Of a DNA stretch of 64,000 nt, positions 33,722-41,983 are shown one piece after another (position 1 is the stretch's first letter; each line of letters starts with the position of its first letter). The DNA lies in contig JBBATY010000006.1 in NCBI GenBank assembly GCA_040398525.1, positions 62,001 to 126,000 of the forward strand, read 5' to 3'. Position numbers and translations under genes: made by a program. This DNA is from VFMC01 sp040398525 (GTDB lineage: Bacteria > Actinomycetota > Acidimicrobiia > Acidimicrobiales > Ilumatobacteraceae). The notes below the pieces were generated by a model, which worked only from the letters and a program-made list of their open reading frames with translations, was not told where the DNA came from and did not search any database.

Positions 33722-34786
33722 CCCAGCAACTCGACCTCCAGGTCCGCGCCGCGTTCGACGAGATCGTCCGCCACTCCCCCGAGCTTGGGGCCACACCGAG
33801 CGGCCAGATCCTGTCGCTGTCGTCGTCGGGTCCGGCTGTCGGTCACCACCGTGGTCGTCGGCGTGACCCCGCCCGTGGTCGACGACCGGTTCGCGGCGCT
33901 GCTCGCGCCGGTCGGTGCGGCCGAGGTGTGGCGTGAGGTGCGCGGCCTCGACGAGTCGTGGGTATCGGAGGCTCGAACGTTCGTGACGCCCGAGGGCCGG
34001 GTGCTGTCGGCCACGCTCAAGCCGGTGCAGGGGCCGTTCCCGGGTGAGGTCCGCCAGGTGGGCTCCACGTCGTTCACGTTCCTGAACGAGGACGGCAACC
34101 ACGTCTACCTCGCCACCGGCGAGTGCCAGTCGGTGGCGGTGCTCGCCCCGAACGAGTACGAGGGCGTGCCGTGGTCGGCCGATGCGTTGGCCCTGTTGGC
34201 GGGGGTCACGGTGGACTCGAGTGACGAGTGGGCCGTGGCCCCGGACGGCTGGACGCAGATCGAGGGTGGCTTCTCGGAACTGCTGTACGAGACGACCTTC
34301 ACGGTGCTCGATGCGGCGGGTACGCCGGCGGCCGAGGCCCGGCTGGTGCAGACCGACGCGTCGCTCGGCCACGTGCTCGCCCTGTCGGGTGTTGCGTTCG
34401 CCACGGCGCGGCCGGCGACGGTGGCCGGCCTGCCGTCGAACACGGCCGGCGACCGGGCGTGGGTGCTCACCGATGCGGCGGGCCGGTGGTACGTCGGATG
34501 GAACACGACCGCCGGCGCGGCGCTGTTGTCGGTCGCACCCGTGGACGGGCCGCGGTCTGCCGAGCCGGAGTGGGCGGAGGTCGCGAAGGTGCTGCAGGTC
34601 GGCCATCCCGAGTTCTGGTCCGAGGCGCTGCAGGCCGCGGGCGGCGGGTCGGCCTCGGCGGGCGCCGATGCGGTATGGACTGCGGCGGCCCAAGCCGCGG
34701 AGCAGGGTGGCGTGGCGACGTCGACCACGGTGACGGAGACGGGCCCTGCGCCCGCCGCAGCCTGTGGGCCTCGAGAAGGCGGCTGA
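33718..34786 (+). pseudogene. Frameshifted partner of the module 3 sigma factor
   Basis: A GTG at 33718 overlaps the sigma stop (GTGA) and opens a typical partner N-terminus (QLDLQVRAAFDEIVRHSPEL), but this frame degenerates after about 35 residues and stops at 33936. The second frame carries a long plausible protein (from about 33825, RLSVTTVVVGVTPPVVDDRF to a stop at 34786). The join requires a shift near 33815-33845. The second part lacks a proper start and a clear membrane helix. I read it as a decaying anti-sigma-type gene. Confidence 0.7.
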
Positions 34787-34887
34787 GCTCGGCATCCCGA
34801 GCGTCGTCCGTCGCGACGGAGGACACCGGTCGGTGTCGTCTGGGAGATGATGGGTTCGATGGGCGTGCCGACCGGGTTGGTGGTGGG

Positions 34888-35388
34888 GTGACCGACGAGC
34901 AGATCCTCGCCCTGTACGAGCGGTCGCTGGTCGACGTCCACCGTGCTGCGTCGCGCCTGTGCGGCGGCGACCGGGCGGCGACCGAGGAGTTGGTGCAGGA
35001 CACGTACCTCGCCCTGGTGCGCCACTGCCGTGAGCACCCCGGCGACGAGGTGGGCGTGGGGTGGCTGGTCACGACCTGCCGCAACCGGTTCATCGACCTG
35101 CACCGCGCCGATCGGCGTCGGGTGCGCCGCGAGACCGCCGTCGCCACGACGGCGGTGATCGACGCGTCGCTCGCGGTCGAGGGAGCTGCCGGTGACAGCG
35201 GCCTGCCCGCCCGACTCGCCGCGCTGCCGCCGCTGCAGCGCGCCGCGCTCGTGCTGCGCTACGGCGACGACCTGCCCGTGGGCGACGTGGCGCGCATCCT
35301 GGGCAAGAGCGTGCACGCCACCGAATCGCTACTGGCCCGTGGCCGCAGCGCGCTGCGTGTCACGCCGACTGCGGAGGAACCGCGATGA
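34888..35388 (+). CDS. ECF sigma factor (module 4)
   Basis: The 166-residue protein has region 2 (LYERSLVDVHRAASRLCGGDRAATEELVQDTYLALVRH, VGWLVTTCRNRFIDLHR) and region 4 (LPPLQRAALVLRYGDDLPVGDVARILGKSVHATESLLARGR). The GTG at 34888 is the first start near the conserved sequence, with a modest GGTGGGG site. Its stop overlaps the ATG of the large membrane partner (ATGA). Confidence 0.88.
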   Translation: MTDEQILALYERSLVDVHRAASRLCGGDRAATEELVQDTYLALVRHCREHPGDEVGVGWLVTTCRNRFIDLHRADRRRVRRETAVATTAVIDASLAVEGAAGDSGLPARLAALPPLQRAALVLRYGDDLPVGDVARILGKSVHATESLLARGRSALRVTPTAEEPR

Positions 35389-37556
35389 ACGACGAGCAGA
35401 TCGTGCGCAGCGCGTTGCGCGATGCCGGCACGCCACCGACGGACGAGTTCCGAGCCAGGCTGCGCAGCCGTCTGGAGGGCGAGCTGCGCGGTGAGGCGCT
35501 GGTCGATCCGGTGGCCGCTGGTGCGGGGCCTCGCTCGGGCGCCGGGTCGCGGCGCACGTGGTGGTGGCTCGGGTCGGCCGCGGCAGTGGTGGCCGTGCTC
35601 GCGGGTGTGGTGGTGCTCCGCTCGCCCGAGTCGCCTTCGTCGCCGTCGACCACGTTGCCGGTGGCGCCGTCGTCGTCGACGCCGGTCAGTACGGTCGGGC
35701 CGGGAACGACGCTGGCGCCACCTGTCGATCCCGTTGCTGCGGTGCTCGGCAACGCATGGGTGCTCGTCGATGCCGGTGATCGCACGATCCCGTCGCCCGT
35801 GCCCACCCTGGCTCCGCTCCCGCCGGGTACCGACGGACTGTTCGGGGTGTTCGACGGCTGCAACAGTGGCTCGGTCGCAGGCTCGATCGACGCGGCGAGC
35901 GGCCGGATGGTCGTCACCGGCGGAGCCTTCACCGAGATGGCCTGCCCGGGCATCGAGACGCTCACCCTGCCGACGACATCGGACCTCAGGCTGATGGACG
36001 ACAACGGGCCATTGGTGGTGAACGATGCGACCGGAGACCAGGGCCCGCTCACCTTCCGCCGCATCGATTCGTTGGGCGCGCCCGTGCAACGCGACCAACT
36101 GATCGGCGTGTGGGCCAGCGAGGGCGACCGGTTCGCCGTCACCTTCGATGCCGACGGGCAACTGCACCTGGGTGCCTGCACCCTGACGTGGGCGCTCGGC
36201 GACGACTCGGTGCTCGGCGTGAGCGGTCGGCCGGCGACCTACGACGAGACGTGCGTGCCACGGCTGCTCGGCCCGTTGTCGGCCGAGCCGTACCGGGCAC
36301 AGATCGACGACAGCGGGGTGTTGTGGCTCACCGCCGATCCGGCGACCGTGCTGCGCCTCGAGCCCAGCGAGGTGCCGCCGGCCCCACCGCCGAGCACGCC
36401 GATCACGACGATCGTCGTGGCGCCGAGGCTGGTGCCGATCGACCACCTCGCGCCGTGCCAGCCCGACGCCTGCCCGACGGTGGCGGTGGCCCCCGACGGC
36501 ACGATCGTCAGCTACGACGACACCAGCAACACGATCGTGGTGGGCCAGCGGGGTAGTGCGCCGCCTCGGTCGGTCCCGGTCGCCGGTGCTCCGCCGGTGG
36601 TCGGCTTCCTCGTGGCGGTCGGCCCCGACGATGTGGCCTATCTGGTGGTGCAGCCGGTGGGTGTGGTCGACCCGATCGGCGACCTGATCGCGGTGCCGCT
36701 GTCGGGCGACGGCGCGGGTGCCGTCGTCGCCAGCGCGCCGGGGGTCGTCGACCTGTCGGGCGACAGTTCACTGGTCGCCACGCGCACGGGCCTGGTGCCG
36801 GTCGGCTGCTGCGGCTTCGACGCAGTCACGCCCGATCCTGCTCGCGCCCCGCTGCTCGGCTGGGTCGACCGGTCAGGTGCTTCGATCACGCTCGACGGTC
36901 CGGTTGTGTCGATGGAGCGCACCGACGAGACGGTCAGCCTGGTGAGCACGGATGCCGACGGCACACGGGCGACCTGGGCGGTGCCGGCCGACGAGGTGTT
37001 CGGGATGCAGGGGATGCCCGATGCCCGGGTGCCTGCCGACGGGAGCCTGCTCGTCACCTGGTGGAATGTCGCCGACGGTGGCCAGCGGTTGCTCCGGCTT
37101 CTGGCCGACGGTGGTGTCGAGGAGATCGTCGTGCAGCCCACCATGTCGGTGGTCGCCCTGTCGCCGTTCGGCCAGGCCGTCGTCTACGACGGGTCACGCT
37201 TCCAGCTGTGGCAGTTGCCGGCGTTCACCACCTTCACCGATGCGACGGCCGACGTGGTCGACCGCGTCGGCCCGGGGTCGTTCGAGTCACCCGATGCGAT
37301 CGTCGACCAACTGCTGCAGGCACTCATCCGTCCCACTGGGTGCGATGTCTTTCCCACGGCGACGGTGGTCGACCGAACCGATGGCCCTGGGTCGGTGGCG
37401 TTCACCGTGGCCGCTCGCTCGGGCTGTGACGACTCCGTCGGCGGCGCCGACTACCAGCTGTCGGTGGTGCAGGACGCGAATGGGTCGTGGCGTGTCGATG
37501 GTGCGCAGCGGCGCGAGCTCTGCACCCGCGGCGCCAGCGGCGACGTCTGCGTGTGA
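35385..37556 (+). CDS. Large membrane-anchored partner with META and beta-propeller-like domains (module 4)
   Basis: The 723-residue protein has a cytoplasmic start (MNDEQIVRSALRDAGTPP, about 1-58), one transmembrane helix (about 60-80), a Ser/Thr/Pro linker, and a META/HslJ-like domain (about 120-200, FDGCNSGSVAGSI and FTEMACPG). A second META-like copy (about 240-300) follows, then repeated YWTD/WD-like strands (about 350-640) and a C-terminal NTF2-like segment with Cys. It is coupled to the sigma gene by ATGA. A sensing role is inferred; the domain mix is unusual. Confidence 0.7.
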   Translation: MNDEQIVRSALRDAGTPPTDEFRARLRSRLEGELRGEALVDPVAAGAGPRSGAGSRRTWWWLGSAAAVVAVLAGVVVLRSPESPSSPSTTLPVAPSSSTPVSTVGPGTTLAPPVDPVAAVLGNAWVLVDAGDRTIPSPVPTLAPLPPGTDGLFGVFDGCNSGSVAGSIDAASGRMVVTGGAFTEMACPGIETLTLPTTSDLRLMDDNGPLVVNDATGDQGPLTFRRIDSLGAPVQRDQLIGVWASEGDRFAVTFDADGQLHLGACTLTWALGDDSVLGVSGRPATYDETCVPRLLGPLSAEPYRAQIDDSGVLWLTADPATVLRLEPSEVPPAPPPSTPITTIVVAPRLVPIDHLAPCQPDACPTVAVAPDGTIVSYDDTSNTIVVGQRGSAPPRSVPVAGAPPVVGFLVAVGPDDVAYLVVQPVGVVDPIGDLIAVPLSGDGAGAVVASAPGVVDLSGDSSLVATRTGLVPVGCCGFDAVTPDPARAPLLGWVDRSGASITLDGPVVSMERTDETVSLVSTDADGTRATWAVPADEVFGMQGMPDARVPADGSLLVTWWNVADGGQRLLRLLADGGVEEIVVQPTMSVVALSPFGQAVVYDGSRFQLWQLPAFTTFTDATADVVDRVGPGSFESPDAIVDQLLQALIRPTGCDVFPTATVVDRTDGPGSVAFTVAARSGCDDSVGGADYQLSVVQDANGSWRVDGAQRRELCTRGASGDVCV

Positions 37557-37580
37557 CCGCCGCCCCAATCCAGCCGGGGC

Positions 37581-38651
37581 TCAGTGGGTGTAGCGGCGGC
37601 GGGCGGCGAGCGCGACGTACACCAGGCCCACCAGCACCGGCACCTCGATGAGCGGGCCGACCACACCGGCCAGGGCCTGGCCGCTGGTCACGCCGAACAC
37701 GCCGATGGCGACGGCAATGGCCAGCTCGAAGTTGTTGCCGGCCGCGGTGAACGCCACCGAGGTGTTGCGCTCGTAGGGCAGGCCGATGCGCCGGCCCACC
37801 CAGAACGACCCGAACCACATGATCGTGAAGTAGGCGAGCAGCGGCACGGCGATGCGCGCGACGTCCCACGGCTGGTCGATGATCCGTTCGCCCTGCAGGG
37901 CGAACAGGATGACGATCGTGAACAGCAACCCGTAGAGCGCGACGGGGCCGATGCGCGGCAGGAACCGCTGCTCGTACCACTCGGTGCCCTTGGCCCGTTC
38001 GCCGATGAGGCGGGTGAGGAACCCGGCGACGAGGGGGATGCCGAGGAAGATCAGCACGCTCTTCGCGATCTGCCACATCGTGATGTCGATGCCCTCGCTG
38101 TCGAGGCCCAGCCAGCCGGGCAGCACCTCGAGGTAGAACCAGCCGAGCACCGAGAACGCCACGATCTGGAACAGCGAGTTGAGCGCCACCAGCACGGCGG
38201 CCAACTCGCGGTCGCCGCAGGCCAGGTCGTTCCAGATGAGCACCATCGCGATGCAGCGGGCCAGGCCGACGATGATCAGCCCGGTGCGGTACTCGGGCAG
38301 GTCGGCGAGCAGCAGCCAGGCCAGGGTGAACATCAGCGCCGGGCCGATGATCCAGTTGAGCACGAGCGACAGCACGAGGGTGCGGCGGTCGTCGACCACG
38401 CGGCCGATGCGCGTGTAGCGCACCTTGGCGAGCACCGGGTACATCATCAGCAGCAGGCCGAGGGCGATCGGCAGGCTGACGGTGTCGATCTTCACTGCGT
38501 CGAGGGCGTCGTCGAGGCCGGTGAACATCTGGCCGAGCAGCAGCCCGGCCGCCATGGCGAGTCCGATCCACACCGGCAGCAGCCGGTCGAGTGTCGACAG
38601 CCGGGCGGTGGGGTCGGCCTGCTCGGTGGCAGGAGTGGCGGTGTCGGTCAC
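37581..38651 (-). CDS. acr3: ACR3-family arsenite efflux transporter
   Basis: ACR3 exports As(III) using the proton gradient. The 356-residue protein has about ten transmembrane segments and the family motifs: WIIGPALMFTLAWLLL, the conserved Cys in GLARCIAMVLIWNDLACGD, and the late FTAAGNNFELAIAVAIG block. It starts at a GTG overlapping the dioxygenase stop (GTGA) and ends the arsI-dioxygenase-acr3 operon, which converges on the module 4 partner gene. Confidence 0.94.
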   Translation of the reverse strand: MTDTATPATEQADPTARLSTLDRLLPVWIGLAMAAGLLLGQMFTGLDDALDAVKIDTVSLPIALGLLLMMYPVLAKVRYTRIGRVVDDRRTLVLSLVLNWIIGPALMFTLAWLLLADLPEYRTGLIIVGLARCIAMVLIWNDLACGDRELAAVLVALNSLFQIVAFSVLGWFYLEVLPGWLGLDSEGIDITMWQIAKSVLIFLGIPLVAGFLTRLIGERAKGTEWYEQRFLPRIGPVALYGLLFTIVILFALQGERIIDQPWDVARIAVPLLAYFTIMWFGSFWVGRRIGLPYERNTSVAFTAAGNNFELAIAVAIGVFGVTSGQALAGVVGPLIEVPVLVGLVYVALAARRRYTH

Positions 38652-39709
38652 GCGGTCCTCTCGGTGCGCCCGGTGGGCGCGGCGGGTGCGGCGGGTGCGG
38701 CCGGGCCGGGTCGGGCGACGCCGCCGCGCAGGCCGTCGTCGACGCTGGCGAAGCGGTGCGCGGCCAGCCACAGGCGCAGCAGGTGGCGACGCCGTTCGGG
38801 CTCGGGGTGGTCGTCGTAGGCCTCGCGGGCGTGGAGGATCCGGCCGTTGTTGACGAACTGGACGTCGCCACGCTCGAACTCCATCTGCAGGTGGAAGGTC
38901 GGGTCGTTGGCGAGCGCCTCGAGGGCTTCCATCGCCTCGAGCTGGGTGGCGGTGAGGCGTGGTGCGTCGGCGTGCTGCTGGCTGTCGCGCAGGTACCAGC
39001 CGACGTAGAACAGCCGGGGTGCGCCGTCGATCTCGCTGAGTGGAGCGAGCGAGAACCACGGTGCCTGGCCGTCGGGCACGTCGCCCTGGCGGTCCCAGGG
39101 CATGGGCACGGCGAGCGCGTCGAGCAGCTCGGGCCGAGTGGTGGCGAGCGCGTCGAGCAGCGCCCAGCTGGAGGCGAGCTTGCTCTCGCCGCCACTGCGG
39201 GCCGTGTGCAGGCAGAGCAGGCCGATGATGTCGGCGGCGTCGGTGTGGAAGTCCTGGCGCAGGTTGGTGCGGTAGCGGCGCACCGGCCCGGCGTCGGCCG
39301 GGAGGCGCTCGTCGCGGATGTGGGTGAGCAGGTCGCCGTGGCGGTTCTGGCCGATCGGTGTGCCGAGGTGGGCACCGAGGCCGACGTAGGCCACTTCCGT
39401 GGCGTGCTCGCCGATGGCGTCGAGCTCGTCGACGGGGAAGCCGCGCACCAGCAGGAAGCCCCGTCCGTGCTCGAGCAGGTCGCTCCAGGCCGCGATGTCG
39501 TCGGCGAGCTCGTCGAGCGCGAGCGTGTCGCGACCCGCCGTCGACGGGTTCGCCCCGGCGGCGACTGCGGCCCGGGTGGCGTCGACGATCGCGGCGCGTT
39601 GGCGCTCGGTGAGCTCGATGCACCACGAGCGGTCGGCGCGCACATCGGCGCTGCGCCAGACGGCGCGACCGTGCGGCACATGCCAGCGGCTGGTGGCGGT
39701 GGCCGTCAT
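38648..39709 (-). CDS. TauD/TfdA-family Fe(II)/2-oxoglutarate dioxygenase in the arsenic operon
   Basis: The 353-residue protein resembles the gamma-butyrobetaine hydroxylase/TauD group. The likely iron ligands are His and Asp in FHTDAADI (about residue 154) and His in ILHAREAY (about 290), with the 2-oxoglutarate Arg near RRRHLLRLW. It lies between arsI (4 bases upstream) and acr3 (overlapping), so it is transcribed with arsenic genes. TauD-type enzymes are not standard ars components. A role in organoarsenical oxidation is possible but only inferred; the C-terminal 25 residues are low-complexity Pro/Ala. Confidence 0.85.
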   Translation of the reverse strand: MTATATSRWHVPHGRAVWRSADVRADRSWCIELTERQRAAIVDATRAAVAAGANPSTAGRDTLALDELADDIAAWSDLLEHGRGFLLVRGFPVDELDAIGEHATEVAYVGLGAHLGTPIGQNRHGDLLTHIRDERLPADAGPVRRYRTNLRQDFHTDAADIIGLLCLHTARSGGESKLASSWALLDALATTRPELLDALAVPMPWDRQGDVPDGQAPWFSLAPLSEIDGAPRLFYVGWYLRDSQQHADAPRLTATQLEAMEALEALANDPTFHLQMEFERGDVQFVNNGRILHAREAYDDHPEPERRRHLLRLWLAAHRFASVDDGLRGGVARPGPAAPAAPAAPTGRTERTA

Positions 39710-39713
39710 CGGC

Positions 39714-40286
39714 TCAGCAGCAGGTGGACGGGTTGCTGCCGAACGACACCGGGGTGGCCACGGTGGCAGGCGCGCAGCAGGCGGCCGTGTCGGCGGCAGC
39801 GGCTACCTCGGGTGCCAGGGCCGTGGGTGCTGCGGGGACACCCATGCCGTCGGGGGTGCAGCACGCCGCGTCGGTCGACGAGTCCGACGTGTCGCCGGCT
39901 GCGGGAACGGGGTGCATGACGGGTGCGTCGGCGAGCACGGTGTAGATCTCCCACGGCTCACCGTTGGGCCCATGCACCCACACCTTGTCCTGCACGGCGT
40001 AACAGCAGGTGGTCTGCTCCTCGACGAGGGTGGCCAGGCCGTCGGCCTGGAGGCGGGTGATGGCCGTGCCCACCTCGTCGGTCGACTCGACCTCGACGCC
40101 GAGGTGGTTGAGGCTGCCGCCCTCGCCGGGGTTCGCGATGAGCACGAGCTTCAGCGGCGGGTCGGCGATGGCGAAGTTGGCGTAGCCCTCGCGCACCTTG
40201 GCCGGGCCGGTGCCGAACAGTTTGCTGTAGAAGTCGATCGCGGCGTCGATGTCGTCGACGTTGATGGCCAGTTGCACTCGTGACAT
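39714..40286 (-). CDS. arsI: ArsI-like C-As lyase (VOC family) with Cys-rich tail
   Basis: ArsI cleaves the carbon-arsenic bond of trivalent organoarsenicals. The VOC domain (residues 1-125) has the metal-ligand candidates Gln5, His61 and Glu113 and the substrate-binding pair Cys94-Cys95 in TTCCYA. A 65-residue tail adds Cys142-143, Cys170-171 and Cys189-190. CadI-type proteins are the nearest alternative. The ATG at 40284-40286 is divergent from arsR across an operator-like repeat. It heads the operon with the dioxygenase and acr3. Confidence 0.9.
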   Translation of the reverse strand: MSRVQLAINVDDIDAAIDFYSKLFGTGPAKVREGYANFAIADPPLKLVLIANPGEGGSLNHLGVEVESTDEVGTAITRLQADGLATLVEEQTTCCYAVQDKVWVHGPNGEPWEIYTVLADAPVMHPVPAAGDTSDSSTDAACCTPDGMGVPAAPTALAPEVAAAADTAACCAPATVATPVSFGSNPSTCC

Positions 40287-40305
40287 GGCCCCTCCTCGAG
40301 GGTAG

Positions 40306-40355
40306 ATTGACGTTCGTCGATACAGGAGCCTAGCACTGCATCGATGATCGTCAAT
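40306..40355. promoter_or_regulatory. ArsR operator repeats in the arsI-arsR divergent region
   Basis: ATTGACGTTCGTCGAT (40306-40321) and ATCGATGATCGTCAAT (40340-40355) are inverted copies matching at 14 of 16 positions, separated by 18 bases. They lie between the two divergent starts and fit ArsR-type control of both promoters. Confidence 0.7.
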
Positions 40356-40368
40356 GCAGGAGACCGTC

Positions 40369-40728
40369 ATGGCGCCACGAACTTCGCGATCCGCACCGGC
40401 CGGCGCATCCGCGCCCGGCGTGGCGTGCTGCGCACCGGTCGGCAGCGCAGCGTTCGACGAGTCGGCCGCAGCCGAGCTGGCCGGTGGGTTTCAGGCGCTG
40501 GCCGACCCGGTGCGTTTGCACCTGCTGTCGCTCATCGCCGCTGCAGGTGCGCCCGGCGTGTGCGTCTGCGATCTGGTCGGCCCGTCGGGTCGTTCGCAGC
40601 CGACGGTCAGCCACCACCTGCGCATCCTGCGCGACGCTGGCTTGGTGATCAGCGAGCGTCGTGGCACCTGGGCCTGGTACACCGTGGTGCCCGACCGCAT
40701 CGCCGCCCTGCGCTCCGCCCTCGCCTGA
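40369..40728 (+). CDS. arsR: ArsR-family arsenic-responsive repressor
   Basis: The 119-residue repressor has a winged helix (residues about 38-115) with recognition helix SQPTVSHHLRILRDAGLV. The pair Cys65-x-Cys67 in CVCDLV matches the As(III)-binding CxC of classical ArsR; an additional Cys20-Cys21 pair lies in the N-terminal tail. The ATG at 40369 follows AGGAGA; an in-frame ATG five codons upstream is less likely. It is divergent from arsI and converges on the arsJ-like gene. Confidence 0.92.
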   Translation: MAPRTSRSAPAGASAPGVACCAPVGSAAFDESAAAELAGGFQALADPVRLHLLSLIAAAGAPGVCVCDLVGPSGRSQPTVSHHLRILRDAGLVISERRGTWAWYTVVPDRIAALRSALA

Positions 40729-40749
40729 CGACCGCGGCGCCCGTGGGGG

Positions 40750-41982
40750 TCAGTCGCCGCCGTCGACCTGGGCGAGCGACACCTGCACGTCGTCGGGCAG
40801 CGGCGGCAGGCGCAGTGCCAGCAGCCAGGTGAGCACGACGAACACCGTCGAGCCCCACAGCGCGGCGGCCAGGTCGCCCCACAGGTAGAGCACACCCGAC
40901 AGCAGCGTGCCCACCAAGCGGCCGGCGGCATTTGCCGAGTAGTAGAAGCCGACGTCGAGGGCCACCTCGTCGTCATCGGCGTAGGCCAGCACGAGGAACG
41001 AGTGCAGTGCCGAGTTCATCGCGAACACCACACCGAACACGATCAGCCCGCCCACGATGGCGACGGTGACGGCCACGTCGAGGGCCACCAGCACGGCGAT
41101 GGCGGCCGACACCGCGGCCAGCACCAACGCCCACTGCTGTGTGGCACGCACCTCGTCGACCTCGCGCCCACCGCGGGCGAGCAGCCGAGGGGCCGACGAC
41201 TGCACGATGCCGTAGCCGATCACCCATGCCGCCAGGAATCCGCCCACACCCTCGTGCGACCAGCCGAGTTGATCGGCGAGGAACACCGGCAGGGCGACGA
41301 CGAACCAGATGTCGCGCGATCCGAACAGGAAGAAGCGGGCGGCCGACAGCCGGTTGATCGCCGTCGACTTCGACAGCACCGAGCGCAGCGGCGGCTTGCG
41401 CTTGCTCTTGCCGATGTCCTCGTTCAAGAACACGAGCAACGCGACGACCACCACCACCAACGCCCCGGCCATGGCCCACAGCGCGCCGTCGTAGCCGAGC
41501 CACCCCAGCAGGGCGGCGCCGAGGAAGAAGCCGACGCCTTTCAGCGCGTTCTTCGACCCGGTGAGGATGGCGACGAGGCGGAACAGCGACCCGTCACCGG
41601 CCACGGTCTTCACCGCGCTCTTCGAGCTCATCTTGGTGAGGTCCTTGGCGATGCCCGACAGCGCCTGCATCGCCATCACGAACGTCACCGACAGCCAGCG
41701 CTGCCAACTGGGCGACTCGAGGGTGAGTGCGGCCAGGGCGACGATCTGCAGCCCGAGGCCGGCGACGAGGGTGCGGTTCAGGCCGCGGCGCGACCCCACC
41801 CAGCCGCCCAGCAGGTTGGTGAGGATGCCCATGAACTCGTACGCGAGGAACAAGAAGGCGATGGCGACGGGCGAGTAGCCGAGCTCGTTGAAGTGCAGCA
41901 GCACGAGCATCCGCAGCGCGCCATCGGTGAGGGTGAAGGCCCAGTAGCCCGCAGTGACGAGCGCGTAGTTGCGCAGTTGCAC
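40750..41982 (-). CDS. arsJ: ArsJ-like MFS exporter
   Basis: The 410-residue protein has 11-12 transmembrane segments and an MFS loop. Its features match ArsJ: the N-terminal LRNYALVTAGYWAFTLTDGALRMLVLL and the SGIAKDLTKMSSKSAVK loop. ArsJ exports 1-arseno-3-phosphoglycerate made by GAPDH, which falls apart to arsenate outside. It starts at a GTG right after the GAPDH stop and is the last gene of the second arsenic operon. Confidence 0.92.
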   Translation of the reverse strand: MQLRNYALVTAGYWAFTLTDGALRMLVLLHFNELGYSPVAIAFLFLAYEFMGILTNLLGGWVGSRRGLNRTLVAGLGLQIVALAALTLESPSWQRWLSVTFVMAMQALSGIAKDLTKMSSKSAVKTVAGDGSLFRLVAILTGSKNALKGVGFFLGAALLGWLGYDGALWAMAGALVVVVVALLVFLNEDIGKSKRKPPLRSVLSKSTAINRLSAARFFLFGSRDIWFVVALPVFLADQLGWSHEGVGGFLAAWVIGYGIVQSSAPRLLARGGREVDEVRATQQWALVLAAVSAAIAVLVALDVAVTVAIVGGLIVFGVVFAMNSALHSFLVLAYADDDEVALDVGFYYSANAAGRLVGTLLSGVLYLWGDLAAALWGSTVFVVLTWLLALRLPPLPDDVQVSLAQVDGGD

Positions 41983-41983
41983 G

